A stretch of DNA of 64,000 bases from Aptenodytes patagonicus (Eukaryota; Chordata; Aves; Sphenisciformes; Spheniscidae): positions 24,621,746 through 24,685,745 of the forward strand of contig NC_134951.1 of assembly GCF_965638725.1 (NCBI RefSeq). Direction: 5' to 3'. The notes under the pieces are model-generated. The model had not been told where the DNA came from, ran no database searches, and was given only the letters and a program-made list of their open reading frames with translations. A program made the translations under genes and the position numbers. How positions within the stretch are numbered: position 1 is the first letter of the stretch; each line of letters begins with the position of its first letter. This document shows positions 49,885 through 63,920 of this stretch, piece by piece.

Positions 49885-52675
49885 TTTCTGGTACATGGCA
49901 CTATACCTCATGATTTCTCTGTGAAAACTATTAGAAAACGTTGGGTGTATTTCCTCATACTGAGTATACTTGCCAAAAATTCATCCCAGTTGTCCTACAC
50001 TGAGTTGCCTTTTACAACAGTTGTAAGACCTAAAATAAACTTAAAGTTCTGTTTTATAATTAGTTGAGTCTATCAAGGTAGGTTAATATATAGTGATGAG
50101 ATTTGGAGTATGGCTGCATTGCAATACAGTTCTTGAATCGTGAACAGATGATATATTTTGTTTCCTATTTATAGGAAATTAACATATTGTTTATATTAAA
50201 ATTTTAAAGTGAAATACTGAAATTTCGGTGTTCATACAAGGACACTGCAAGAAAGAATTTGATAGCATAGTCGTCTTATTACTGCCAAATACTCTCTTTA
50301 CCTGAGAGAGAATCACTTGTAACTCTTCATTTGGGAAGCGTGAGGTTCCCTTAAAGACCAGGTGTAGTGGAGAGCTGGATGTTCACTCATCTACACTACT
50401 GTCCCCAGTACCGTGGGTAAAGCTGGGTGAGAAACCTTGTTCTGGTGAAGTTTAGGATCTAAGATGTCCTTCAGTGGGATGAAACTTGTTTTTTTAGACT
50501 GAAAACAGACTGAGGATATATCCTAGACACCAATCGTAAAAGCATTTTATACACCTTTTTATACAAATGATTAGCTCTCTAGGGCTGTGAGTCGGATATG
50601 TCTTTGTTCCTGATACGGAGAGACATAGAGCAAGGAGGCCAAGGACTTAAATCTGGATATCCTGTATGTGATCGAGTGCTGTGATTGTGTCTTTCCGCGG
50701 TTATTTTTTGTCATTTGCCCGCCAGCGCCGGAACACTAAAATAGTTGTAGTTCCTCTGTCCCTGAGAAGGAAGTCTGGCTTGAGTCTGAGGGTAAGAGTG
50801 AAGTAGGAACAACTATACTCTCATAACAGTTCCCATTGGGATGTCTTTACATAGTCTAACAAAACAAACTTAGAAAAATTTTTTATCAACCCTAGTAGGG
50901 AGCTGCTGGACGGCTGCCGTGTTTCGCTGTAGAGATGACTGTGTTCCTCTGCTAGGGGAACTGGTTTTTATTCTGTGTGCTACATATATTTCTTTCAGAT
51001 TATTTAGTTACCTTTTGTGCTGTTTAGTGAATGATTTCATAGTTTATTTAGGTTTTAACTGTTTTCATAAGCTAATTTGTGACTGAGAAAAGAAGCCATT
51101 AAATTGGGGCTTTTATAATATTGACAAGAAAAGCACTTGTACGTTTTACAATTTAGTTTATAGAAGTGAAGAACACTGGGTGGACATAAGCTTGTATTTT
51201 GGACTGAAGTAAAATAAAAAGACGTTACTATGATTGGGGGATTGAAATAAGAGCACTGCTTAAATTAAACTGCAGCTATAAAGGGAGTTGGTCTTGGGCT
51301 AAACGGCATTGTTTGTTAGATATCTATTTTCAGCATACAGACAGTTACAAATGATGGTAAAAGGGGAGCCAAGATTTCAGAAGAATGAGAACAGAATATG
51401 AATTGTAGTTATGAATGGTCCCTTGTTTTTGAAGCTGGCAGTAGCTTGCTGGTGTCTGACATCCCATCTGTTACAGAACAATTTATTTATTTCTAAAGAT
51501 CACATTTCTCTCAGTAAATAAAGGAAAATGCATTGTTTAAGGTAAGGATCAATTATTTTGTGTGACAATTCAGACAAGCTGTGTAACAAAGAGTAACAAG
51601 AAAATTCCCTTTGCAAAAATGCAGCTACGGTGTCACATGCCACTCCTAATTACGTGGTTTTTCTTCTAGCCAAGTGTATTTGAGCGTTGGGAAAAACAAG
51701 AAATAGAAAGAAAATAGATTAATTAAAAACTTTGGTTTTAGCTTCTACAAAGAAAACACAGTTTACATAGATGTAATTATATCTTATTTTGTTTTGAAGT
51801 AATCCAGTAAAAGCTTTGCTAGATGTTTATAATGTGTTAAATGGTCAAATGTGATTCACTGTCATAGATTTCGGAGAGGTTGACTTAATTTTGGTAGTAT
51901 TTGATGTTTTCTTTCTGAATAATAAATTATAGTTGTTTTTTTCTATTCACTCAGCTGCTCTGTAAGGTGACTTTACTGCTGGACTTAACTTGCTAGCTGT
52001 GTGCAGGGACAAGGCCCAGACATGTTTATTGAAAAGAGCCGTTGATGATGAAATAAAGGGCTTCCAAGGGGTGGCAGCAAAACTTTATCTTTGGCTTGGG
52101 GAAACTAGTACTGTTTGCCTAAAAGACAACCAAATTGTAAAGAAATTTGTACTAATTTTTGGGTATTCTTGCAATGAATATTTCTGTAAGCTAAGTTCTG
52201 AAATTTTAATTTCAAACAGTGAGCCAACATATAAGGAGAGGTGTGAATTATTTTTTTCTTTGCTGCTTTTGCCTTTTTCGCACTTGTATCTAGCATTAAC
52301 TGGTCAGGATAAATTGCTGCTGAATAACTGAGGGATTTTTTTGGTTTTGGGTTTTTTTAATTCCGTTTCACTGATCCCAGTAAATATTTACTAACCATGC
52401 TTAAAGCCTCTGTAATGATTCTACTCTAGAGTTTACAGAGATTAACTTTTTTTATACATTGTTAAAATTCTTTTATGTTGTGCATGAGCACGGGTAAAAG
52501 CTTGTTTGCATTATGATAAGTTAAATAAAGTGTCTGAATTATTGAATGAAACATTTATTAGGTGCTGCTTGCTTTTGCTGCAGAGAGGAACTGAAACTAT
52601 GCCTAACAATCTGAGGGAAACATACTTGATAAACATTTTTTAGGGAAAAACCCTCCAACCCTCTATATATGAGGG

Positions 52676-53100
52676 GTTACCCTCCTCTTATGAGGAGCGG
52701 CTGAGGGAACTGGGACTGTTCAGCCTGGAGAAAAGGAGGCTGAGGGGAGACCTCATCGCTCTCTACAACTACCTGAAAGGAGGTTGTAGCGAGGTGGGTG
52801 TTGGTCTTTTCTCCGAAGTAACAAGCGATAGGACGAGAGGAAATGGCCTCAAGTTGCGGCAGGGGAGGTTTAGATTGGATGTAAGGAAAAATTTCTTTAC
52901 TGAAAGAGTGGTGAAACATTGGAAGAGGCTGCCCAGGGAAGTGGTGGAGTCCCCATCCCTGGAGGTATTTAAAAGACGTGTAGATGAGGCGCTTAGGGAC
53001 ATGGTTTAGTGGGCCTGGTGGTGTTGGGTTGACGGTTGGACTCGATGATCTTAAAGGTCTTTTCCAACCTCAATGATTCTATGATTCTATGATTCTATAT
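52676..53100 (+). mobile_element. Young-looking CR1 LINE 3' end
   Basis: It starts within [20 protein letters not shown] and runs through [39 protein letters not shown] and [11 protein letters not shown] to its natural stop TAG (53007-53009). The CR1 3' segment (GGTTGGACTCGATGATC, GGTCTTTTCCAACCTC) and a tail of three ATTCTATG units (about 53073-53096) follow. It is severely 5'-truncated. Near-identity to the 26-kb copy marks the two as one young subfamily. Confidence 0.94.
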
Positions 53101-53296
53101 TCTTTTTTTCCCCTCATTGAACTAATCTTTCCAGGAGATGCGACCTTGTCATAGTTTCATTAAAATGAATACAGAAGATTATTTAGTCTGTCAAAGAAAG
53201 GTTGTTGCAGGAATACATCTCATTGTTAAATAGTCTGTTGTTGAGCTCAGTAACTTTGGTTAGGTGAAAGCATGATAGTTCCTGAAAAATCTTTTG

Positions 53297-53608
53297 TCAT
53301 GCTGGTACAGGTTTCTCCGGGGGCTGGAAGAAGGACGTGTGTGCTCCTGTGCCATGGGGATGCCCACACTGATGGGCAACTTCCCAGTCTCTGTATTTCC
53401 CAGTTCTGTATGTCACAGGGAGAGACAAAGGGAAATCCAGGTGCTGACGCAAAATGTTGCCCCGGGAGCAGTGAATTGGTTCAGTGTAATGCGTCCGGAG
53501 GATCTTAGCAGTCGCCTGTATTGCAAAGGAAGTTGGAAGTAAAATTAACTTTGGCTGGGATTGCTCTTTCCCACTTGCGTATCTGATGGTGTGGGGTGAT
53601 GTTTGCAC
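53297..53608. other. Intronic stretch with open frames on both strands, no gene recognised
   Basis: Overlapping open frames of about 80-100 codons occur on both strands, but no domain, splice structure or known protein is apparent. GC content is higher than around it. It is probably non-coding. Confidence 0.35.
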
Positions 53609-55284
53609 ATGAAGAATGCTTGCCAGCCAAATGCTTAAAAAGACTCTTCATGTTGGAAGAAATTCCTTCCTCACTTCCGTGTGGACGGGCTGAAGCTCTG
53701 AATCATGAAGTTTGGTTATGGCAGTTGTCTTCGGCCCATGTTGGGGCCAAGGCAGGGCTTCCTTTCCCCTCAGTGGCTAACGAAAGGAGGTGGTGAGAAG
53801 GACTCTGAGGCTGATGGACTGAAAAGTCCCAAGGAAACACCATCGTTGTCCAGCTTAAGCCAGTGTCCACTGAGGTGATAGAATTTCTGGTAGAAGCTGT
53901 GTTAAAAGGGTATTGTAAAACAGGATTTCGGAGAGTTCAGTTAGTGAGTCTTGATGTAAGAATTACTGTTTTCATGAGTTTGCTTGAATTCCACAGGTAT
54001 ACTTTTTTTGAGCTATAACAGGACCGTAGTATGTTAGGGCAAAGAAGAGCAAGACACATTAAAACAATTATTAAAACAAATGCTAAGAAAGGGGATGCTA
54101 TAAAACTCCCTCTCCATTAGCTGCTGGGATAATGGATTTGTCAAACTTTGCATATATTAAACTTTGTTTACAAATCAGTCTATCTGTATAGTGCTCTGTA
54201 GGCTGGGCGAAGGGGTAACAACAGAAATGAGTAGGTGAGAAGCCAGCTGAAATCCAAAATATTTCCAGTATTGTCCTGGATTTACAGGACATAACCATTC
54301 TATTCTAGTCTATAAATTTTTCTGTAGTAAAAGATGCTGTAAATTGCTGTAAAAGTTTATTTCTAGATTGTTTCCTTGTTCAGAATACATTGAGGAGAAA
54401 ACACAAATAGTTAAATCTAAGTTATTTTTAAGTGTGTGAACAGGGTGCACGCAGTGCTCTGGGAGTGTTACATGGAGACTGTTACAAAAAGACAAATCGA
54501 TCCCCGAAGCCACGTGCATCTTCTGAGCCCCACGTGGGCCCTTACCACGGGAGGAGGCTGAGCGTATGAACACCTACGATACTGATAAGGAACTCAGATG
54601 CGTTTAGGTGTTCAAAGTGCTGCTTTTGGGAGTGCCAGCAAGTGCTTCAGTTTTGACATTGCTAGATAAAGGGTTGTTCAGCCTGGACCAGTGACCCAGG
54701 ATTCAGGCATCCCTTTGCCAAAGTCATCTGAAGGTTCAATCTAGGAAGTATGTACAGTTGCTGGCAAGGTAGAGAAAGAAACGTGATCCAAAAATGAAGT
54801 CAAATCCCTTACTACTTCATATCCAAAATGCGTCAGCCTGGTAGAAATATGTTGCTAGATGTGATCCAAGACCTAGGATACTTAAGCTTTTGCTCTGGTG
54901 GGTTTCAGCTCTTTTTAGTATGATACACAGTTTATGTACCCGAACTGTATGTTTTCTTTCTACAGAAGTGGGATCTCATGCTCCCTGTTTTAGGCCTCCA
55001 AGGTCTCTTTCTGCCGCTTTCTGCTTCACTGGACTCCCAATTACTCTTAAAGTCCTTTCAGTCCAAGGTATTATCAGACAATACAACAGTTTCATGTTAC
55101 TAGTTAGAATTAAACAGACTGTATTAGAGGAATGCATATTCCTCAAATGATTAAACAGTAATTGCTTCAATGTAAAAAGTAATTATTTGGAAAACTAGAT
55201 ATTAATAGATTATATCCGCTAGAAAAAAATGTGAAGAAATAAAGAACAAGCCAGACTGCTCTCACTGGTGGAAATTTCCTTAAA

Positions 55285-55855
55285 AATGGTGTCCTGGTTT
55301 CAGCTGGGATAGAGTTAATTTTCTTCCTAGTAGCTGGCACAGTGCTGTGGTTTGGATTTAGGATGAGAACAAAGTTGATAACGCACCCATGTTTTAGTTG
55401 TTGCTAGGTAATGCTTACACTAGCCAAGGACTTTTCAGCTTCCCATGCTCTACTGACTGAGAAGGCTGGAGGTGCACAAGAAGCTGGGAGGGGGCACAGC
55501 CAAACTGGCCAAAGGGACATTCCATACCATGTGACGTCATGCTCAGTACATAAACTGGGGAAATCTGGCCGGGGGGGCTGCTGCTCGGGGATTGGCTGGG
55601 CATCGTTTGGTGGGTGGTGAGCAATTGCATTGTGCATCACTTGCTTTGTATATTCTTCTTCTTATTATTACTATTACTATTAGGATTTTATTTTATTTTA
55701 TTTCAGTTATTAAACTGTTTTTATCTCAACCCATGATTTTTCTCACTTTACTCTTCCAATTCTCTCCCACATCCCACCAGGGGTGGGGTGGGGGGAGTGA
55801 GCAAGCGGCTGCGTGGTGCTCAGTTGCCAACTGAGGTTTAAACCAGGACAAATGG
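55285..55855 (+). mobile_element. Solo LTR (ERVL-like), same family as the one at 270-805
   Basis: The element runs from TGTCCTGG at 55290 to CCAGGACA at 55850 (561 bp), with matching inverted ends TGTCCTGG/CCAGGACA. Perfect 5-bp target-site duplications AATGG flank it (55285-55289 and 55851-55855). It has a palindromic CRE, a weak TATA-like CATAAA, and an ATTAAA poly(A) signal, in the same order as the first LTR. It lies in the sense orientation inside the ARHGEF10 intron. No retroviral coding sequence is present. Confidence 0.93.
55532..55539 (+). promoter_or_regulatory. Palindromic CRE (TGACGTCA) in the intronic LTR
   Basis: Same 8-bp CREB/ATF site and same surrounding sequence (CCATACCAT before, TGCTCAG after) as in the LTR at 270-805. 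It could make this LTR a cAMP-responsive element within the gene; this is inference. Confidence 0.55.
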
Positions 55856-58759
55856 TTATTTTCTCACAAATATATCAACTACGTGGTCAAAACTGCATTT
55901 CCTAGAAAATTTTCCTTTTCCTTTTTTCTTCACATGACACTTGTATCCTATGGTTAGTAAACATGCTCCATCCCTGCACTTGCAGAGCTGGATACTTCAT
56001 TTTCCCAATGACTTTGTCGTCCTTCTGCTGTTTGATTTCTGTTTTATTAAAGTTCTCTGGTTTTCCCATTCCCTGCGTGGACTGTCCATTTGGCAGCATG
56101 TTGTAAGCAAGTTCAGCGGTTTGTATGCACAGTAGCTGAGGCTGAGCTTGGCTACGCAGCCATCATCAGCACCTATCTACCAACAGACATGTCGGACAGC
56201 AAGGTAGCTTTTGTGTTTTGACTGATATACCTCATGTTAGGTGCCTGGTGGCATTTATACTAATTCAGACCATTGACCTTGGTACTATTAAGTGTGAAGT
56301 GTATTAGTATTCCTTTAATACTGATGGAAAGCTAATAGCCTTTAATATGGATAGATGTTTTTCAGCATAGATAGGGATTATCATGTATTTATGCAGTTTT
56401 CCAAATAATGGCTGTACATACTTTCCTTACAGCATCTCCTTTTAAGGACTTCACTTGCTGCACATCAGCAACATTTCTTGGTGAAATTTTAATGGCAGAA
56501 TCTACTAATATGGTGCTGACGTGGAAAAGACCTGCTCGTCCAGGGACCAGGCTTGGTCTATGTTTCTGGCCGTGGCAGGCAATATCAGTGTCGCCAGCGT
56601 GCTGAGTATGAAGGCAGTTAAAGTAAATGGTCACAAAATGCTGATTTTACATAGCAGCCTTTCTGATTATACCGTAGCCAGCACTGTGAAAAGCATCTTG
56701 TGGAGTTACAAAGGAGTACAGGTCTTCCTGGTGTTGCTGCTACTACTCTCTGGACAGCCTGGTTCATGTCTAATGTTTTTATTTTAGACTTCTGTTTTTT
56801 TGCAACTCGATTCTTTTAAATTGTAGCTAACTTTAAACTTAATTTTTAGCATTGTGAGTAGTTTGTAAGATTCAGTGGGTTTGGTATTTGTAAATCTTTC
56901 CTAACATCCACAGATCTGGGCTTTATTTCAAGAAATAAAATTCTTCAGTATTCAAGCCTGCTGTTGTTAGCAGTATCTCTCTGAAACTTGAGCAGGCAGA
57001 TTCATCGTTCTTTTGACTTTAATTTTAAGTTTGTTTTTTATCCAGAAGAATAATATCTGTTGTGCATGCTTGACAACATAATCAGTGTGTAATGTGTGTA
57101 TTTATGAAATACTAAAGAGGCATTCTTACTTATTTCTTTGTTGTTTATTTGCAGGGAGAGCCTGTTAATTCATGTGGTTTTGCTTTTGTTTCCATCACTA
57201 GAAACGCTTTTTGCATTAATGTGTACTGTTTAGTTTTGTTGGTTTTTTTTTTTAACTGTTTTCCACAGAGACTTGTAACGGTGACATCGTGGTCATGCTT
57301 TGGATACGTGCACAAGCTGCATGTAATTAGCATCATGCCTGTACTGCAGGGACCTGGGTTTCCTGCAGCGCCAGCTTAGTGCAACTGCAAGTGAAAGGGG
57401 AATGAAAGTCCTTGGCTGCGATCTGCTTCCCATGGGAAGAAGCGCTCACCCATGTGTTTTTGCATACATGGTTTTGCTTTAGACTTTTCTTTCCCCCAGC
57501 AAAATAGACTCTTTCCACCTGCGTGACCGTATGAGGAGCTGATTTATGGATGCCAGTGGTGTGCTGGCAAATGTCACGCTGTGAGTTGGAAGTGTCAGTG
57601 AAGGGCAGTGTTTGCAAGAGGACTTGCTCTTAATGCCAGCCTTCCTCTTATGGGGTCCCTCCTGCCCTGCCCAGTCACTCTGCACATCTCGCCCCTCTCC
57701 ATGCGCAGGTGCCAGTAGAGGTGTCATCTGGGGAAGGCAGAAGAGAGATGCGTAAGCCGGGTACCAGCGCAAAAGAATATTTAACTTCAGTTTTCTCTCC
57801 TGATACTGAAGAAGTCGTGGTCACAAGTGGGAGACGAGCAGGTAGAACATACCGTATTGCTTTCTAGCTGTAGGAATGCAGTCTAATCGGTGCTAAAAAG
57901 CTGGGAGAAACTAGAGGCTATCCAGTGGTGACCGAGTCTCTTAAAACCTTTTTGCAAGTTCCTGCTGAATATGAATCAACTGTCATTTTCCAAAGGTTTA
58001 CAAGTTGGCCAAATCGGGGAACTTTTGCAGGCACAAGTGTTTCCTAGCACAAGGTTCACCTTCCTGACAAACGCCAAGCCTCTGCTATGAAATTTCACCT
58101 GAAATAAAAAGTGAACAGCTTGAGAGCCATTTCATCATGGAGCACAGTCAGCATGGTATGTTTGGGCCCAAATGGTTAGTTTTACAAAAGTAATGTAACT
58201 TCAAAAATTCAGTTATTTCCTGGTATCTGCACACTTCCATTTCTTACTTCTGTCTAGTGCCTTGTACACTGACGTGAGGAGCTGGGCAGATTTTAAACCT
58301 TTAGAAATAAGGGTCTGAAAAGGCAAGCGTATCTCATCTGAGAAATCTCTGGAGTGTATCAAGGTTAAATAATAAGCACTCAGATTGTTATGCCTGGCTG
58401 TTTGCTTTGATTTGTAACCTTTAAGTTATCAAATTTTATAATACCTACAAATATTCTGAGATAGTAAACTTTTTTTTTTTACTGAAAAGTTTTGCGTATT
58501 TCAAGATACTCAAGAATTTGTAGAAAGTTGAAGCATTTGCGGAATTCAGTTTGAAGGAAGATGGGTCTATGTAGTCCCAAGTGTCTTGTTGCAATCCAAA
58601 ATACATGAGTAACAAAGATAAATGTTTTAAAACTGCACATTGGAATAAGAACAAGCAGCTCCTGCCAGTCTGCTTTAGGTTCAATTTTATTAATATTTTT
58701 TTCGCTAAATAATAATTAGATACTTTACATCTGAAGCATTTTACACTTATTTTCTTCAT

Positions 58760-58801
58760 CAGTCAGTGTAAGGTTCAAACAGTCAGTGTAATATGTTCAA
58801 A
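58760..58801 (+). repeat. Tandem duplication of 20/22 bp
   Basis: CAGTCAGTGTAAGGTTCAAA (58760-58779) is followed directly by CAGTCAGTGTAATATGTTCAAA (58780-58801). Confidence 0.65.
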
Positions 58802-60478
58802 GTGACTAAAAGTGTTTGTCATTTAAAAAAAAAGGAAAATTTGGCATTCAGTGAATATACAAGATAGATTACACTCTAGAGGCTCCTCCCTCCCCCAAAA
58901 AATTTTAAAAAATTAATCTGTTGGAAGAAAAGTGACTGTTAGAAGGAGAAAGGAAAAACAGTTTTCCTTTCTGAGAACATGCATATTTACCATGTCCTGC
59001 AGTCTTTAGAAAATTCTTTGTCACAGAGTCTTTTAAATATAATAGATGCATTTCCTCGTTTTGTTCCATAGTTCCCTGCTAACTTTAATAAAAAAAAAAA
59101 AAAAGGCTACAACTGATTGCAAGGATGACATTCCTAATTATACAGAAGCCTTACTTTGGTTTCTAAAGATATTTCTCAAACCTTAAAACGTAACATAAAA
59201 TATTGGTATTTCTTGATGGCAGTGTACCTGTTTACGTCTAGGGATTCCAGGTTTGTTGTTACCGTGCTCCAGACTGCTGAACTCTTCCTGCTTGGGGTTC
59301 TGTTTCCTTCTTCCTTTATCATGGTTTTCCATGGAAGAAACTCAGTTGACTTCTTCAGGATCATCTCTGATTTACGTGACTGCAAGGGAGGACAGAGTTT
59401 AGGGGTGCTTTTTTTTCCTGTGTGTTTGCACTGTATTCAAAGTGCACTTGATAGTAAGTGCAGAGCTATTTTGTTTTAGTTCTGTGTCTCTAAAATAAAC
59501 TGTTGAAGAAAACTATTAATGAAGCTTCACTAGCTTAATCTCGGCTTTAAAATTTATGTCACTCTTAAACTTGTAACTCTTTAGTTGTATTACATTGAAC
59601 TATAAATAGTTTAAGGAAATTGAATGGGAAAGCAGATGGTGCCAAGAATGCTTTGCAATTGGCAGAGCAACCAAAAATTGTTTACATTTGCTTATGCCCC
59701 AGCAGGTCTCTGGAAACACAGTCTAAGTTAGCTTGTTTTTGAAGTAAGCTTAAGAAAAAGTCATTTCACCGAATAACATACCACAGAAAAAGTCATAAAT
59801 CCGTGTGTTGTGCTAACAATTATGAGAGTATATATTCCTTTTTCTAATCCTAAATTCACACTTTCACACTTAATTTGACTTGAAGGCAATTCTTCCATTA
59901 TATCAGATTTATTTTTTTTCATGCTTTAAAACTCCAAATAGAAATTTTTAGAAACGCAAGAATATCCCTGAAGAATGGCATTGGCATAAGATGAAAAAGT
60001 TTAATCAGTTATTGTATTCTCATTGCTCTGGTTGGCACGCGTAAAGTTAAGGGTGTGAGTAGTGGTGAAAAGGCAAATTGGATTTTTAGTAACTAATTTA
60101 ATTATTTGAAGTAATTCCAGGCAGACTCTGTAATGCTAAGCAGTCTGTGATTACTACTTTGGCAAAAAAAAAGTGCATTTTAAAATTATGTTAAAAAAAA
60201 AAAAAAAAAAGAAGTAGTTGTCCTCTATGTGATTGGGGAGGGGGCCTTTGGAAATCCCCCCTCGCCCCCCCAGTTTTTCTCTGCAAGTACAGTTGCCTGG
60301 AAATGCACTTTTCGGTTTGATCCTTTTGATTTACAGTTAAAGGGTTGGAGGAACTGGGGCTTTCTTCATGAGCAAGAGATTTTGTAATATGGCATGGTGG
60401 CTTTTTGTAGCCATTCAGCCTAAGTGTAACTGTGCTGTGTGTCTCCCTGATTTATTGTAGCGCTTCCCAAGTGCTTTT

Positions 60479-60494
60479 GTGTGTGTGTGTGTTG
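60479..60494 (+). repeat. Short (TG)n microsatellite
   Basis: About eight TG units in the intron. Confidence 0.6.
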
Positions 60495-63400
60495 TTTTGA
60501 CGTTACACAAACAACTGTAGAAAAAGTACGTATTTTTAAAACTAGTTATTCAAGATGTCTTTTTTCTATGACATAATCTGTGTTTATCTGCAGTGCTGAG
60601 CAGCTCTTCAGTTGAAGCAAAAAGCCCCTCACCCTCTCTTTATTTTTGTTATTAAAATACTTTTTCCATCAAATGAAATAGTATGCTGTTGAGATTAAAA
60701 GCTTAAAGGAGAATATTTTTATTAAGTATGAGACTGAAGGGAAATTTAAACAGTTAAAGTTTATACCTGCAGAATTAAGCAAATGCAGAAGTGATGCAAA
60801 GCTGAAATACAGTTTTAAAACTTTCTGAAGTGAGGATATTTGTCTCCAGTGTGCCCTTTCTAAAGGACATGTAATCTGAGAAGGGAATTTCTCTCTTTTT
60901 TTTCTGTTTTGTAATCTTAACCCACTGTCCCATCAGTGATGTGATTTAGGGGATCTTTCCAGTCTGTAGTGCCCAATTACAGGGTTCTACGCCTTGTTTA
61001 TTTCTGATGCAAAGTAAATGTTTTTGAATAAATGAAACAGGGCAGCATTAACAGCCATAACAGGAAAAAAAATTAGGTGGCACCTTCAATTTTTTTACCC
61101 TAGTTGAGAAAATCAATTCCTATGTTAGGATTTCTTCCCAAAATCATAAAATATGGGATGGTTGCTTTGTTAGGGGGAATGGGGAGGCATGTTGAAGGGG
61201 AATTGTGCATTGGTTGACCACGTTTTGCTCCGGGGTCCTGAGTCATTCCTTTTGCTTTTAGTGTCTCAAATTACCTTTTTTTGCCAGTGGCAGGTCTTGT
61301 CTGTCTCTGACAAATGGCGCTGTGCTGGACTTCAGTGCCTGGGGAATTGCATCAGTGTAAAAGTGCTGGAGTAGAGAGTCATCAGGCATCTGATACCTGA
61401 GTTACTTTATATGCCCTAAGGGAGCATCTGGATCCAGAAGTTCCCTAACCTAGCAGCCACAAAACCTCAGAGGTGCCTGCTGCTCCCGCGATGTTTCCCT
61501 GCGCAGCTCAGACGTTTCATAAGCATACACGCTTTTTCTTTTGCCAATGTCTAGAATTGACCTCCAGTGAGCAGGTGGGTTCATGGCTCTCAGCTGAGCC
61601 TTACTCCAGCAATGCCCCAGTTTCCTGAGTGGCCTAATCCTGCAGAAATGATCAACTCATTACAGTAACCTCATCTTCCTCCTCCTCCCTCCATATGAAG
61701 TGCAGACAGAGCTACTTTATGTTATTTGAAGTGGTTGCTGCTGTGGTTCATTTCTGTAGTACAGTGAGAGGAGTTGTGGATAGCAGTGCATGTACACAAA
61801 AAGTTGTGGTTTTGTGGCTGTTACCTGCTTGTGACTGCCATCTACTTATTTATCTGCCTAGCCTGCGTCACTAACCAACACTTCACACACTGGTAATCAC
61901 AAAACCCACTCTACTTAGTATTTCACAGGTTTGCGTTTTCCAAATTTGAAGTACACAGATATACTGAAAACATAAAGAAACTGAAAAAACAGAAATAAAA
62001 CACCACCACCACCTGTCTTTTCCTTCTTTTCCCCCTTACTGTCAGGCAGCAAGTAGTACAAAATCTAGTCAGGCAGATGCTGAATCGGGAAGAATGCTGT
62101 GATTGTCGTGAATCATGTGGAAGAGCTCTGCAGGATTTTTGCATCTTTCAGGAAAAAAAAATATTGCTAATGGACAAAAGCAAAAATGAAAAGCCTTAAT
62201 CCAAAGGCTGACTTCTTACCGAAGGATTTTAAAGAAGCATCAAAATTAAATTAAATGTCCTGCTGCCTCAGCCATAAACCATGGCAATAAATGCAGGATA
62301 ACCCCTCTTTTGTTCCTTACTATTTTTGCAATTAGTTCACTTTTTCTCCTACAGAGAGGCTGCATGAAAGATCTTGTTATTTGTGGCTGTGATAAAATAT
62401 GCTGGCTCAGCCTGCCTGAAGAAACAGAAGTCTTGGCAGGAATGCTGATTACCATGACAATCTAAGCAGTCTAGAGCTGTGGTTTGTATGGGTTTTATCA
62501 TAAAGATACAAAATGTGTCCTGGATGGTAGAAAAGCTGATAGCATCATCGTGACTCAGGAGATCCAATCGTCCTTGCAAGACTTTGTTTTTCATATTGTG
62601 TTACCTGAAAAGGGGGCGGGGGGAACCCTACCAACTTCATGTGTATTTTTATGACATATTTGTGTCTTTACATATTTATCTATTTTAGTATATGTTTTTA
62701 TGCTATAGTTAAGTGGGTTTTTTATAACATTTTTAGTATGTTGTTGAACACCTGTGTGAAAGTTAGGTATCAATCATGGGTTTGAGGAAGAGCTTGGGAG
62801 GAAGGTCAGCTGGGCTGAAAAATTTCCACAGATGACATTTCTGCCTCAAGGGGACCTCTGATAAGAGTTTCTCCTCCAGAAGGTGGGAGAGCAGCTAAGG
62901 CAGGTCGAGGGAGGGATGAAGCCCTTTTGTTTCGGGGAACTGCAGTGAAGGTTTCTGGAAGCAGGGTGGAGGCTGGTGGGTTTGGGCATCCCTCCCTGCA
63001 GCTGCTCTGGCTATCCCTCCTCTGTGCAGTGTCTCTGACAGAAGCTTTGGGTGCTGTGGGCAGGCTTCTTGCGATGTGAATGCACAGCAAAACCAGCGGT
63101 AGATAGGGCAGTGAGGGGTTTAAATCTTTGTGGGTTCTCGAGACTCCTGCGGGTAAGAAAAATAGCATGGAGGGAAGTTGCCTGGCACTTCTCCCTGCCC
63201 CCCCCTCCCCAGCCCCATGTACAGTGCCAAATCTGTGCTGCAGGGTCTTCACAAGCAAAGACAAAAATACCCCCCACACTCCCACTTCCTAGCTGTATTA
63301 GGGTGTAATTATTTCAGTCATTACTTCTTCAAAGGTAAGGACTGAAAAGTCAACCGCCCCACCTCCACCAAAGTGCACCTTGTGCGTGGTAATAGGGCTA

Positions 63401-63920
63401 ATAGCATGTTGCATAAGGTCATTGGTTTAAAACTATCTCAGATTGGAGTAGGAAAACCAATTTGCTGGTCTCTCATGACGTGTGTGAAGAAAGTTACCGT
63501 CACTGGCATTTTGACACTCTTAAGAAAGAATAGACTTAGAAGTTTTAGAAAGGAAAAATGACTAAAAGTTATAAAGTCCCGAAGTCCCTGTACAAATAAA
63601 TTAATCTGTGATTACTTTTCTTGCTTAAAGAATCGGCTGCTTAAGTGTTTTCCTAAAAATGTTTTGGTTCATTATGACAAAAGCAAGGGTATTTGCAGTA
63701 TCAGTTCTTAATTGCTTTCCAAGTAATTTCGTTGTTTACACTAAAGGATTTATTGAAAACTGCATGAGATTATCAACATGTCAAGGAGCTTTTGTTCTGT
63801 TCCAGTAACCTAAAAATCTAAGGGTTCATTGTATAAGCTTCATTTGTAATGTGGAACATTTACTGGTCCCATGAAATCATTATTAAGAGCAAACAACCAA
63901 AAGCGTGTCTTTGTGCACAG

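Larger units (their letters stand above)
45914..63920 (+). other. ARHGEF10: Intron of probable ARHGEF10, about 18 kb
   Basis: A GT-AG intron (GTAATT to GTGCACAG) in phase 1. It contains the CR1 at 52676-53100, the solo LTR at 55290-55850, and the simple repeats listed separately. No other coding exon was recognised. Tracts such as 46.0-46.7 and 56.1-57.8 kb have short open frames without similarity to known proteins. Confidence 0.65.

Noticed and set aside
49722-49913. Short open frame ending in a serine/leucine run
   Set aside because: The run is the translated (TC)n microsatellite.
52677-53002. Minus-strand frames over the 52.7-kb CR1
   Set aside because: Antisense shadows of a CR1 fragment.
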